NCBI RefSeq assembly: GCF_000312105.1
Contig: NZ_HE978638.1
Span: 364,386-428,385 of the forward strand
DNA from: Aeromicrobium massiliense JC14
Lineage (GTDB): Bacteria > Actinomycetota > Actinomycetes > Propionibacteriales > Nocardioidaceae
Reading direction: 5' to 3'
Length of the DNA: 64,000 bases
Both the position numbers and the translations under genes were made by a program. The notes beneath the pieces are model-generated. The model saw nothing but the letters and a program-made list of their open reading frames with translations, did no database searches and was not told the DNA's origin. Below are positions 34,593 through 42,793 of this stretch, in pieces. Numbering within the stretch: the first letter of the stretch is position 1; the number at the start of each line of letters is the position of its first letter.

Positions 34593-35983
34593 GCGGCCAC
34601 CTCCTCGCGGAACACGGCCATCTGGGTGGGGGCGCCGTGCTGCGGGTGCTCGTCGCCGACCGGCAGCAGCTCGACCGTGTAGCCGTAGGTCGCGGCGACG
34701 TCGGAGGCCCAGGCCGCGAGCTCGGCGCGCGTCCACTCGAACCGGTGGTCGGGGTGGCGCATGCCGCCCGGCTCGAGGTTCGGGTAGAGCACGTTGTGCT
34801 CGGCGTTCGGCGTCGTGACGACCACCGCGGCCGGGCGCATGGCCGAGAACACGTTCGCGGTCACCGCCGGGAGCCGCTCGGGGTCGACGTGCTCGATCAC
34901 CTCCATGAGCACCGCCAGGTCGAAGCCACGCAGGCGCTCGTCCTGGTACTGCAGCGACGACAGCCACAGGTCCAGGCGCGACGCCTGCCGCTCGGTCATC
35001 CGGTCGACGTGCAGCCGCTTGGCCGCGACGGAGAGCGCGACGTCGCTGACCTCGGTGCCCACGACGCGCTGGACGCCCTGCAGCTCGAGCAGCCGGCGCA
35101 GCAGGGCGCCCTGCCCGCAGCCGAGGTCGAGCACGGTGGCTGGGCGGAGCCGCTCGACCTGCGCCATCACCGCGTCGTGGCGCACGGCGACCAGCGGACG
35201 CTCGGCCGGCTCCTCGGACGGCTCGAGGTCGGGCCGGTCGTCGAGCTCGGTCAGCCGGGTGCGCGCGGCGTCGACCATGTCGCGCTGGTGCGCGAGGTAC
35301 CGGCGGGTGATGAGCTCGCGCTCCGGATGGGAGCCGAGCCACCCCTCGCCCGAGCGCACCAGCTTGTCGACCTCGTCGGGCCCGACCCAGTAGTGCTTGC
35401 CGCCGTCCAGGACGGGGACCAGCGTGTAGAGGTGGTTGAGCGCGTCGCGCAGCCGGTGACGCCCGGTCAAGCGCACGGTCGCGTAGGGGGAGTCGCCCCA
35501 GGCGGGCACCTCGGGATCGAGGGCGACGGGCGTGGCGTCGACCGTCCAGCCGAGCGGCGCGAACAGCCGCTCGACGAGGTCGGCGCCGGGCACGGCGGGG
35601 AGCTCGACGGTCAGGTCGAGGGCGGCGTCGACGAGGTGCGGCCGCGCGTCGCAGCGTCCGCCGAGAGCAGTGCGGAAGACCTTGCCCATCGCGACCGACA
35701 GCAGCGACGTCGCCGCGTACGGCCGGTCGTTGACGTACTGGGCGAGCGAGAAGCCCTCGTGCTGACGCCGCTTGCCGCGCACGAGCCCGATCGGGTCGAC
35801 CTCGAGCACGACTGCGACGGTGGTGCGCTCGGGGGACACCTGCGGGTACAGCACGGTCGCGGTGCCGCCCACGACGTCGAAGCCCTGGACGCGGTCGGGG
35901 TGCTTGTGCAGCAGGAAGCCCAGGTCGGAGGCGTCCTCCAGCACGTCGGAGCGGTCGGCGGTGATGGTCAGCAGCACCGGCAC
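34589..35983 (-). CDS. hen1: 3'-terminal RNA ribose 2'-O-methyltransferase Hen1
   Basis: 464-aa partner of Pnkp that methylates the 2'-OH of the damaged RNA end before ligation, protecting against repeat cleavage. Residues 1-245 are the bacterial Hen1 N-terminal ligase-activating domain (LLTITADRSDVLEDASDLGFLLHKHPDR). Residues ~265-464 are the methyltransferase: SAM motif VLDLGCGQGALL (284-295), metal ligands in MEVIEH (E361, E364, H365) and downstream HPDHRFEW. First gene of the three-gene operon; start and stop are typical for the family. Confidence 0.96.
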   Translation of the reverse strand: MPVLLTITADRSDVLEDASDLGFLLHKHPDRVQGFDVVGGTATVLYPQVSPERTTVAVVLEVDPIGLVRGKRRQHEGFSLAQYVNDRPYAATSLLSVAMGKVFRTALGGRCDARPHLVDAALDLTVELPAVPGADLVERLFAPLGWTVDATPVALDPEVPAWGDSPYATVRLTGRHRLRDALNHLYTLVPVLDGGKHYWVGPDEVDKLVRSGEGWLGSHPERELITRRYLAHQRDMVDAARTRLTELDDRPDLEPSEEPAERPLVAVRHDAVMAQVERLRPATVLDLGCGQGALLRRLLELQGVQRVVGTEVSDVALSVAAKRLHVDRMTERQASRLDLWLSSLQYQDERLRGFDLAVLMEVIEHVDPERLPAVTANVFSAMRPAAVVVTTPNAEHNVLYPNLEPGGMRHPDHRFEWTRAELAAWASDVAATYGYTVELLPVGDEHPQHGAPTQMAVFREEVAA

Positions 35984-35991
35984 AGTCTGTC

Positions 35992-36018
35992 AGCCGGCCG
36001 CCGCCGGCGTGGCCGGCT
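35992..36018 (-). terminator. possible terminator downstream of the lipoprotein gene
   Basis: AGCCGGCC and GGCCGGCT form a perfect 8-bp stem with an 11-base GC loop, located 21 bases 3' of the minus-strand lipoprotein stop and just upstream of hen1. Confidence 0.45.
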
Positions 36019-36039
36019 TCCCGCGGCCGTCACCCGTGC

Positions 36040-36684
36040 CTACCCCTGGTCGCCGGCCGTGGCGAGCTTCTCGGCCTGAGCGGTGGCCAGCGCGGCGACC
36101 GCGTCGGCGTCACCGGTCTCGGTGCCGCCGACGGCGGTGGAGGTCTGGAGGATGGCGTTGGCCGACTGGACGAAGACCTGGTGCATGACGACCGGGACGT
36201 CGTTGACCGTCGTCTCGATCTTCACCGCGAGGGCGCGGTCGCCGAGGTCGGGTGCGGAGACGACGGAGTACGTCTGCTTCGCGCCCGCGACGGTCGCCGA
36301 GTCGCACGTCTCGAGGGTCTTGGCCGCGGCGGCGATCTGGGCCTTGGCGTCATCGGCGGACTCGAACTCGTCGGCCACCGATCGCACGAGCGAGAACGAC
36401 GTCTTGTCGGTCTTCTCGAACTCGGTCATGTACGTGTCGGTCGGGGTCGCGGGCGGCTCGTAGTCGCAGAAGTAGGTGCGGGCCCGGTCCTCGTCCGCGT
36501 CGGTCTGGATGAATCCCGGCTCCACCATGTCGTCCAGGGTGAGCAGGCTCGACCGGAGCTCGCTCCCGGCCAGGTGGGTCGCCGTGGGCGTCTTGGGCGA
36601 CGTGCTTTCCGCCTCGTCCTGGGTCGAGCACGCCGAGGCGGCGAGGAGCAGAGCGGCGCCGAGCGCGAGCAGGTGGGTACGCAT
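36040..36684 (-). CDS. lipoprotein of unknown function (sensor-domain-like)
   Basis: 214-aa exported lipoprotein. The signal peptide carries lipobox LAASAC (Cys 19), so it is anchored to the outer face of the membrane. A linker rich in S, T and P leads to a domain with paired cysteines (RTYFCDYEPPATP and LETCDSATV), as in PknH/LpqN-type extracellular sensor domains of actinobacteria. ALAVKIETTVNDVPVVMHQVFVQSANAIL forms a beta-rich core. Ligand unknown. It stands alone, divergent from the SGNH-CHAP gene. Confidence 0.72.
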   Translation of the reverse strand: MRTHLLALGAALLLAASACSTQDEAESTSPKTPTATHLAGSELRSSLLTLDDMVEPGFIQTDADEDRARTYFCDYEPPATPTDTYMTEFEKTDKTSFSLVRSVADEFESADDAKAQIAAAAKTLETCDSATVAGAKQTYSVVSAPDLGDRALAVKIETTVNDVPVVMHQVFVQSANAILQTSTAVGGTETGDADAVAALATAQAEKLATAGDQG

Positions 36685-36909
36685 GGACGACGAGGTTAGG
36701 GACGGCCGGCCGCGCGGTCCTCCCAGATGCCCGGGATCGCCGTGTAAGGGCGGTGAAAGCGGTTTCCGGTGTGCTCTACCCGAAGCCGGGCCTTCCGCTC
36801 ACGCGCCGGCGCTGAACGGAGCCCGCTTCGGACGTCCTTGGACGCACGAGGTGCTGCGGTCGATCCGCCCTGCCCCCCGCGCGTCGCCCTCGCGGAAGCC
36901 GGAGCCAGC

Positions 36910-38430
36910 ATGTCACCCCGAACGGTCGCAGTCCTCGTCCTCGCCCTCGTCACCGCCGGCGCGGGCGTCCTCGCCGCGCCTTCCGGTGCGCGTGGGGCGT
37001 CGGTCTCCGAACCTTCGGAACGGCGACCTGTCGTCGCCGTCATCGGCGACTCGATCTCGTCCGTCGGACCCCGTGGGCGGTACGGCGACGGGTACGACGG
37101 CTCCCCCGCGGACCGTCCGCTCGTGTGGTGGTCGCACCTGGTCCATCCCGCAGGCGTGCAGCAGCACGACGTCCTCGACCTCGCCCTGGGCGGGACCGGC
37201 TACCTGCGCCGCAGCGACCGCCGGGTCGACGGCTCCTACGGACGGTGCGCCGGTCCGACGTTCATCGAGCGACTCGAGGCGGTGCGCCGGGCGCGGCCTC
37301 GCATCATCGTGCTCGCGGGCGGCAGGAACGACATCTACCGCTGCACGGCGGAAGGGACTCGGCGGGCGACCGCCCAGGAGCGGCACCGGGCGGTCGCGCG
37401 GTTCTACGCGGAGCTGGTGGACGTCGTGGACGACATCGGCGTTCCGCGCACGCAGGTCTTCGTCCTGGTCCCCTGGGGCTCCGCGGTCCCGGCAGGTCGG
37501 GCCGAGGTGGTGGAGCAGGTGGAGACCGCCGCGCGTGCCGCTCGGTTCACGTACGTCGCGGTCCCGCCGTCGCACTGGACGCAGCAGCTGGACGTCACCC
37601 ACCCCGACGAGGCGGGTGGGAGACGGCTGGCCGACGTGGTGGCACGCGGCAGCTCATTGGACGAGTCCCTCGCGGCCGCGGTGCAGGACCAGCCCGTTCC
37701 GGCGCCCTCGCCGGCGCGGGCCGCGTCGCGGTCGACCACGTGCTCGACGGCGGAGCGGCGCGCGACGAGCCGGGGCGGCTGGGGACGCTCTGGTGCCGCG
37801 GGTCTCGTGTCCGCCCGACTCTCCGCGGTCTCAGCGACGCCGATGGCGCCGCCGCAGACGTCCGAGTCGTGGTGGCGAGCGGCCCGACGGGCCGGCGGAC
37901 GGCCGGTCAACGCCCCGAGAGCAGGCGACGTGGCATGGTGGCCCGGCAGTGCCGCAGTGATGGGCCGCCCGCGCGAGCACGTCGCCGTGGTCCGATCCGT
38001 GGCGGACGGCGCGACGACGGTCTCGGTCACCGAGGCGGCATCCCCGACGAGGTGCTACCGGACCGTGTACACCGCTGGTGCGCTGCCCAGCGTCTACATC
38101 CGCATGCCGCGCGACTCCGGCACACCCCGCGGTGGGGTCACGTCCGTCGTGACGAGCAGACGCTCGTTGCGCCTGACCGGCTGGGCCGTCGATCCGGACG
38201 CGAGCCTGGCAGCCACCCGCGTCCGGATCACCGTGCGTGGACGCTCAGGCCGCGTCGTGACGAGACGGACGTCGCGGGTCCCGTTCGTGTTCAGGCTGCA
38301 CCTGGACCTCGCGCGGTCCGGCGTTGGACGGGGGGCACGGGTCACGGTCGTCACGGAGGCGCTGAACCGTCGCGGCACGCACGGGCGGGCGCACCGACGA
38401 GTGGACTCTCGATCCGTGCGTCTGCGCTGA
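36910..38430 (+). CDS. secreted SGNH hydrolase fused to a CHAP-like amidase domain
   Basis: 506-aa exported protein. The signal peptide is MSPRTVAVLVLALVTAGAGVLAAPSGARGA. Residues ~40-245 are an SGNH/GDSL esterase: GDSISSVG (nucleophile Ser), GGTGYL, GGRNDIYRC (block III Asn) and DVTHPDEAGGRRLAD (block V Asp-His). Residues ~275-400 resemble a CHAP/NlpC-type hydrolase: a Cys in TTCSTAERR, WWRAARRAGGRPVNAPRAGDVAWWP and the His in REHVAVVRSV. The last 90 residues form a beta-domain (RLTGWAVDPDASLAATRVRITV). Acts outside the cell, probably on cell-wall or carbohydrate polymers. The start at 36910 has GGAG upstream. Confidence 0.78.
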   Translation: MSPRTVAVLVLALVTAGAGVLAAPSGARGASVSEPSERRPVVAVIGDSISSVGPRGRYGDGYDGSPADRPLVWWSHLVHPAGVQQHDVLDLALGGTGYLRRSDRRVDGSYGRCAGPTFIERLEAVRRARPRIIVLAGGRNDIYRCTAEGTRRATAQERHRAVARFYAELVDVVDDIGVPRTQVFVLVPWGSAVPAGRAEVVEQVETAARAARFTYVAVPPSHWTQQLDVTHPDEAGGRRLADVVARGSSLDESLAAAVQDQPVPAPSPARAASRSTTCSTAERRATSRGGWGRSGAAGLVSARLSAVSATPMAPPQTSESWWRAARRAGGRPVNAPRAGDVAWWPGSAAVMGRPREHVAVVRSVADGATTVSVTEAASPTRCYRTVYTAGALPSVYIRMPRDSGTPRGGVTSVVTSRRSLRLTGWAVDPDASLAATRVRITVRGRSGRVVTRRTSRVPFVFRLHLDLARSGVGRGARVTVVTEALNRRGTHGRAHRRVDSRSVRLR

Positions 38431-38436
38431 TCGAGA

Positions 38437-39288
38437 TCAGGCGGTGTAGTCGTAGAAGCCCTTGCCGGTGGCGATGCCCATGCGGCCCTGGTCGATGTAC
38501 TCGCGCTTGATCGTCTCGGCGAACTCGCGCTTGACCGGGTCGTCGCTGTTGACGTTGAGGTTGTACGGCGTCTCCATGCCGACGACGTCGAAGATCTGGA
38601 ACGGTCCGACCGGCGCACCGGTGCCCTTGCGCCAGGTGAGGTCGATCGTCTCGATGTCGGCCACGCCACGGACCCACAGGTCGGCGGCAGCGCTCAGCAG
38701 CGGCACGAGCAGCGAGTTCAGCACGTAGCCGGGCTGCTCCTTGAGCACGCGGATGGCGAGCATGCCGATCTCGTCGGCGAACGTCGCGACGGCCTCGAAG
38801 GCGTCCGCGTCGGTGCCGGGGTGGCCCATGACCTCGCCGGTGTTGTTGCGCCAGATCTCGTTGGCGAAGTGCAGCGCCAGGAAGCGGCCCGGACGGCCGG
38901 TCGACTCGGCGATGTCGCTGGGCAGCAGCGTGGAGGAGTTGGTGGCGAAGATCGTCTTCTCCGGCGCGACCTCGGCGACCTTGGCCCACGTCTGGCGCTT
39001 GATCTCGAGCACCTCCGGCACGGCCTCGATCACCAGGTCGGCGTCACGCAGGGCGTCGGCCAGGTCGCTGGTGGCGCGGATGCGGCCGATCGCGGCGTCG
39101 ACCTTCTCGTCGCTCGCGCCGGGCAGGTCGGCCAGGTAGCGGGCGCGAAGGAACTCCCAGCGCTCGGGCAGCTTGGCCAGGGCGTCGTCGCTGACGTCGT
39201 AGGCCACGACGTCCTTGCCGTGGTAGGCGGCCTGGAGGATGATCTGCGACCCGAGCACGCCGGTGCCGAGCACGGTGAGGTTCTGCAT
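38437..39288 (-). CDS. 3-hydroxyacyl-CoA dehydrogenase family protein
   Basis: 283-aa NAD-dependent dehydrogenase. Rossmann motif LTVLGTGVLGSQIILQAAYHG, catalytic-domain segments IFATNSSTLLPSDIAESTGRPGRFLALHFANEIWRNN (catalytic His in LHF) and GYVLNSLLVPLLSAAADLWVRGVADIETID, then GPFQIFDVVG. Single-domain short form of the FadB C-domain. It oxidises 3-hydroxyacyl-CoA in fatty-acid or polyhydroxybutyrate metabolism. Monocistronic, ending 6 bases from the convergent SGNH gene. Confidence 0.9.
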   Translation of the reverse strand: MQNLTVLGTGVLGSQIILQAAYHGKDVVAYDVSDDALAKLPERWEFLRARYLADLPGASDEKVDAAIGRIRATSDLADALRDADLVIEAVPEVLEIKRQTWAKVAEVAPEKTIFATNSSTLLPSDIAESTGRPGRFLALHFANEIWRNNTGEVMGHPGTDADAFEAVATFADEIGMLAIRVLKEQPGYVLNSLLVPLLSAAADLWVRGVADIETIDLTWRKGTGAPVGPFQIFDVVGMETPYNLNVNSDDPVKREFAETIKREYIDQGRMGIATGKGFYDYTA

Positions 39289-39457
39289 GAGGTGTCCTTC
39301 CTGAAGCGGTTCGTCGCCAGGACGGCGGCTACTAGGTGCAGCGCGCGACCATCGTCGCGTGTTCCGGAACGTGAGGCACGAGACACCGGGCCCCGGTGCA
39401 TGAGTCAGGCGGCCTGCTCCGGGGTACTGCTCGCGCGAGCACCGACCAGGAGGAGCC

Positions 39458-39673
39458 ATGACGCAGGAGTTCCAGAAGGGCGACCACGTGACGTGGAAGA
39501 GCCACGGCGGCGAGGCCGAGGGTGAGGTCGTCCGCAAGATCACGTCCGACACCGAGGCCGGCGGACGCACGGTCCGGGCCAGCCAGGACGAGCCGCAGTA
39601 CCTCGTGCGCAGCGAGAAGAGCGGCGGGGAGGCCGTGCACAAGCCCGACGCCCTGACGCGGAAGAAGGGCTGA
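39458..39673 (+). CDS. DUF2945 (HVA1/TUDOR-like) protein
   Basis: 71-aa small basic protein: FQKGDHVTWKSHGGEAEGEVVRKITSD, then YLVRSEKSGGEAVHKPDALTRKKG. This is the complete DUF2945 fold, an SH3/Tudor-like barrel whose partner is not known. AGGAGG precedes the ATG. The DUF3140 gene starts 4 bases after its stop, a pairing often seen in actinobacteria and proteobacteria and usually thought of as stress-related. Confidence 0.88.
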   Translation: MTQEFQKGDHVTWKSHGGEAEGEVVRKITSDTEAGGRTVRASQDEPQYLVRSEKSGGEAVHKPDALTRKKG

Positions 39674-39676
39674 CCG

Positions 39677-40018
39677 GTGGCGCAGACGGACGAGGCCGTG
39701 GACGAGGTCTGGGACGACTGGCAGGACGCGGTGAACATGACCGCGACGCAGCTCGAGGACTTCCTGCAGACCGACGAGTCCCGGTCGGTCGGCGACAAGG
39801 GGTCGGGCGGTGAGTCGACCGGCCATCGGTCGGGTCGGCGCATCGTCAGCATCCTGCAGAAGAACAAGACCGAGCTGACCGCCGACGACGCCGCCCACAT
39901 GCGCAAGGTCGTGGGCTACGTCCATCGGCACCTGGCGCAGCGGCCGGACGGCGACGTCACCGACACCGACTGGCGGTGGTCGCTCATGAACTGGGGCCAC
40001 GACCCCGAGAAGCGCTGA
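39677..40018 (+). CDS. DUF3140 protein
   Basis: 113-aa soluble protein with the family core VWDDWQDAVNMTATQLEDFLQTDESRSVG, SIGRRIV-like GRRIVSILQKNKTELTADDAAHMRKVVGYVHRHLAQRP and WRWSLMNWGHDP. The GTG start follows AAGAAGGG in the end of the DUF2945 gene. Biochemical function is unknown; consistently partnered with DUF2945. Confidence 0.88.
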   Translation: MAQTDEAVDEVWDDWQDAVNMTATQLEDFLQTDESRSVGDKGSGGESTGHRSGRRIVSILQKNKTELTADDAAHMRKVVGYVHRHLAQRPDGDVTDTDWRWSLMNWGHDPEKR

Positions 40019-40019
40019 C

Positions 40020-40790
40020 TCAGACGTAGGCGCGGACGTGGTCGACCCGCAGGCGGGGCGCGAACCCGTCGGTGCGGTCGACGGCGAAGTCGAACACGGC
40101 GATCATCGCCTGCATCGGGTACGCCGGGGGAGCGGACGTCTCGCGCACGACCTGCCCGTCGACCGCGAAGACCGCGCGGTCGCGCGTCCAGTCGACGGCG
40201 TAGTCGTGCGGCTCGCGCACGTCGATCGCCACCGGCACGGCGGCGAAGTCCTCGGTGACGGCCGGGTCGCGGAAGGCGTGCACGCCCGCGCCGACGTCCG
40301 CGCCGGCCGATGACACGGTGCGGCCGAAGACCTCGGCGACGCAGATCTCCGCGCTGCGCTCCGGCTGGTCCTCGAGGCCCACGAGCCAGAACGCGGCCAT
40401 GCTGTCGGCGTCCAGCTCCATGCGCGCCCGCACTTCCAGGTGGCCGCCGGCGAACGCATGCCCGACGAACGTCCGCTGCTGCTCGCGCACGAGCAGGCCG
40501 TCGCGGTACGGCTGCTGCCCCTGGGTGCTGCCGACCGGCCCGGACAGGTTGCCGCTCTGGACGCCCGACACGCGCAGCAGCGGCGTGTGGTCGTCGCCGC
40601 ACCAGGGCTGCTGGTCGGGGGCGACGCTCAGGTCGAGGTGCGAGTCGGCGACCGCGTAGGTCGCCCGGGTCTGGGCGAGCGACGACCAGGCGGGCAGGTA
40701 GTGCGGCAGCCACACGCGCTCGTCGAGCTGGTCGCCGTCGAAGTCCTCGTCCAGGACGAGTCGTGACGGGTCCGGTCGGTGCAGCTCCAC
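40020..40790 (-). CDS. glycoside hydrolase family 16-like protein with altered catalytic motif
   Basis: 256-aa beta-jelly-roll protein without signal peptide: VLDEDFDGDQLDERVWLPHYLP, HLEVRARMELDADSMAAFWLVGLE, ICVAEVFGRTV, HDYAVDWTRDRAVFAVDGQVVRET and QAMIAVFDFAV follow the GH16 strand order. The catalytic ExDxxE motif reads E-I-C-V-A-E, so the central Asp is Cys while both Glu residues remain. It may be a non-canonical hydrolase or a carbohydrate-binding lectin-like protein. The GTG start has GAGGAGG 8 bases upstream. Confidence 0.72.
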   Translation of the reverse strand: MELHRPDPSRLVLDEDFDGDQLDERVWLPHYLPAWSSLAQTRATYAVADSHLDLSVAPDQQPWCGDDHTPLLRVSGVQSGNLSGPVGSTQGQQPYRDGLLVREQQRTFVGHAFAGGHLEVRARMELDADSMAAFWLVGLEDQPERSAEICVAEVFGRTVSSAGADVGAGVHAFRDPAVTEDFAAVPVAIDVREPHDYAVDWTRDRAVFAVDGQVVRETSAPPAYPMQAMIAVFDFAVDRTDGFAPRLRVDHVRAYV

Positions 40791-40893
40791 GGCGGTGGCC
40801 TCCTCGGGACGGGACGGGCGCTCGTCGCCGGCACGGTACCGCGATGCGGGTCGGGGAGCGCATCCCCAGGGAGTGGGGGCCGGCCGCCCCGGC

Positions 40894-41370
40894 TCAGTGG
40901 TCGCCAGGTCTGATCCGCAGGCGCTCGGCGATGCGGGCGAGTGCGGCACGGTCCTCGGCCGGCAGGGGGTCCAGGACGAAGTCGCGCACGGCGCGCACGT
41001 GCGTCGGTGCGGCGCGCACCACCATCTCGTAGCCGGCGTCGGTCAGTGCCGCGACGGTGTAGCGGCCGTCGTCCGGGTCGGGGTGGCGCTCGGCCCAGCC
41101 CTTCTGCTCGAACCGCTTCAGCACGTTCGAGAGCCGGGGAAGGGAGCCGTTGGTGATGTAGGCGAGCTCGCTCATGCGCAGGCGCCGGTCGGGGGCCTCG
41201 GAGATCGCGCTGAGCGACATGTAGTCGAACAGCGTCAGCCCGAACCGGCGCAGCGGCGCCTCCAGCCGGCCGGGCATCAGCAGCGCGATTGAGATGAGGC
41301 CGGTCCAGGCCGCCTTCTCGTCGGCGTCGAGCCAGGCGGCGGGCTCCTCGGCGGGGGAGTCGGCGGTCAT
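40894..41370 (-). CDS. MarR-family transcriptional regulator
   Basis: 158-aa winged-helix protein: RRFGLTLFDYMSLSAISEAPDRRLRMSELAYITNGSLPRLSNVLKRFEQKGWAERHPDPDDGRYTVAALTDAGYEMV (residues ~40-115). The wing motif DPDDGRYTVAALTDAG is typical. It is divergent from a RidA-family gene with an 11-bp inverted repeat between them, so it probably represses both. Confidence 0.9.
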   Translation of the reverse strand: MTADSPAEEPAAWLDADEKAAWTGLISIALLMPGRLEAPLRRFGLTLFDYMSLSAISEAPDRRLRMSELAYITNGSLPRLSNVLKRFEQKGWAERHPDPDDGRYTVAALTDAGYEMVVRAAPTHVRAVRDFVLDPLPAEDRAALARIAERLRIRPGDH

Positions 41371-41392
41371 GCGTGCATGCTAGCTGCGGCGA

Positions 41393-41438
41393 ATTGAGTT
41401 CACAGTTGAAGTCATATAAGTTCAAGCGTGAACTCAAT
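41393..41438. promoter_or_regulatory. long inverted-repeat operator between MarR and RidA genes
   Basis: Outer arms ATTGAGTTCAC (41393-41403) and GTGAACTCAAT (41428-41438) are perfectly inverted. Inner arms TTGAA (41406) and TTCAA (41421) are nested around an AT-rich core with TATAAG, a likely -10 for the RidA gene. It resembles a double MarR operator covering the promoter. Confidence 0.75.
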
Positions 41439-41453
41439 CGGAAGGACACGCAC

Positions 41454-41858
41454 ATGACCATCGAGATGATCGATCCACCCCGCCTGCCTCAGGTGCCGCT
41501 CTACCGCCAGGTGTCCGTGGCCACCGGGTCGCGACTCGTCCACGTCGCCGGACAGGTGGGCTGGGACGCTGACGGCGCCACGGCCAGCCTCGACCTGGCC
41601 GACCAGGTCGAGCAGGCGTACGTCAACGTTGCCGCGGCCCTCGAGGGCGTGGGTGGCTCGTGGGACGACGTGGTCGACCTGACCGTCTTCGTCGTGGACT
41701 GGCGTCCCGAGCGGATGCCGGAGCTGGTCGACGGGATGGAGCGCGCCTTCGCCCGCCTGGGCAAGCGCTTCGTGCCGCCGGGCACGATGATCGGCGTCGC
41801 CACGCTGGACGTCCCGGAGCACCTCGTCGAGCTCAAGGTCACCGCCGTCCTCGAGTGA
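41454..41858 (+). CDS. RidA/YjgF/YER057c/UK114 family protein
   Basis: 134-aa protein of the family that deaminates reactive enamine/imine intermediates. Signature segments are VHVAGQVGWDADG, LADQVEQAYVNVAAALEGVGGSWDDVVDLTVFVVD and PPGTMIGVATLDVPEHLVELKVTAVLE. The family Arg that binds the substrate carboxylate in RidA proper is not at its usual place, so it may belong to an Rid subgroup with another substrate. The ATG at 41454 follows GAAGGA and lies just 3' of the operator palindrome. Confidence 0.87.
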   Translation: MTIEMIDPPRLPQVPLYRQVSVATGSRLVHVAGQVGWDADGATASLDLADQVEQAYVNVAAALEGVGGSWDDVVDLTVFVVDWRPERMPELVDGMERAFARLGKRFVPPGTMIGVATLDVPEHLVELKVTAVLE

Positions 41859-41914
41859 GCCGGCTTCCGGCCGTGCCGCCGCCGAACGGGCCATGTCGGC
41901 GGTACGGTCGGCCC

Positions 41915-42256
41915 ATGAGCGAGGACTGGAGGACCGGGCTCGTCGACCGCCTGCGGGGCCTGGTGCGGTCGGCCGACCCGGACGTGGTGGAGGACGTGAA
42001 GTGGCGCAAGCCGTCCAACCCCGACGGCGTGCCGGCCTTCTCGTGCGACGGCCTGCTGTGCACCGTCGAGACGTACCAGGACAAGGTGAAGGTCACCATG
42101 GCCCGCGGCGCGTCGCTGCCCGACCCGGCCGGGTTGTTCAACGCGAGCCTGGACGCCGGTACCCGCCGGGCGATCGACCTGCGTCAGGACGACGAGCTGG
42201 ACGAGCAGGCGTTCGTGGCCCTGGTGCGTGAGGCGATCGACCTCAACCGCGCCTGA
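41915..42256 (+). CDS. DUF1801 domain protein
   Basis: 113-aa soluble protein: VDRLRGLVRSADPDVVEDVKWRKPSNPDGVPAFSCDGLLCTVETYQDKVKVTMARGASLPDPAGLFNASLDAGTRRAIDLRQDDELDEQAFVALVREAID. This matches the DUF1801/YdhG-like alpha/beta fold, sometimes described as an iron chaperone-like fold but with no proven role here. Convergent with a VOC gene. Confidence 0.82.
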   Translation: MSEDWRTGLVDRLRGLVRSADPDVVEDVKWRKPSNPDGVPAFSCDGLLCTVETYQDKVKVTMARGASLPDPAGLFNASLDAGTRRAIDLRQDDELDEQAFVALVREAIDLNRA

Positions 42257-42262
42257 GCCGCG

Positions 42263-42724
42263 TCAGTCGAGGCAGAACTCGTTGCCCTCGGGGTCGGCCA
42301 TGACCAGGTGCCCCGCGGACATCGGCGGCTCGGGCTCGAACCGGCGCAGCCGCGACGCGCCCAGCCCGACCAGCCGGTCGGCCTCGGCCTCGAGCGCGGC
42401 CATGCGGGTCTCGCCCTGCAGGCCCGGCGCGGCACGGACGTCGAGGTGGACGCGGTTCTTGCCCGACTTCGCCTCCGGCACCTGCTGGAAGAACACGCGC
42501 GGCCCGGTCCCTTCCGGGTCCTCGATCGCCGAGCGCGTGTTGCGCAGCGCGGGCGGGACCCCGAGCGAGGCCAGGAAGTCGTCCCAGGCGTCGAGCGGGT
42601 CGGTGCCCTCGGGCACGGTGACGCCCGGCGGGCCGGGATGGACGTACCCGAGCACGTCGCGCCAGAACGTGGACAGGGCGCGCGGGTCGTGCGCGTCGAA
42701 CGTGACCTGCACCTGACGGCTCAT
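42263..42724 (-). CDS. VOC-superfamily (glyoxalase/dioxygenase-like) protein
   Basis: 153-aa protein with two beta-alpha-beta modules: QVTFDAHDPRALSTFWRDVLGY at the N-terminus and the C-terminal VMADPEGNEFCLD, with metal-ligand candidates His12 and the terminal Glu. The middle segment PRVFFQQVPEAKSGKNRVHLDV is typical of the actinobacterial VOC group. Substrate unknown. Confidence 0.85.
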   Translation of the reverse strand: MSRQVQVTFDAHDPRALSTFWRDVLGYVHPGPPGVTVPEGTDPLDAWDDFLASLGVPPALRNTRSAIEDPEGTGPRVFFQQVPEAKSGKNRVHLDVRAAPGLQGETRMAALEAEADRLVGLGASRLRRFEPEPPMSAGHLVMADPEGNEFCLD

Positions 42725-42793
42725 GTGGACCTCCCGGGTCGGTGGACGCCTCCATGCTGCGCCCCACCACCGACAGGACGCGGCGGGACGCGG

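Noticed and set aside
32067..34682. 871-codon plus-strand frame opposite pnkp
   Set aside because: Antisense to a fully conserved three-domain enzyme.
37690..37860. Suspected frameshift between the SGNH and CHAP halves
   Set aside because: The linker is low-complexity, but the candidate catalytic Cys and both domains are in one uninterrupted frame; the other frames offer no better continuation.
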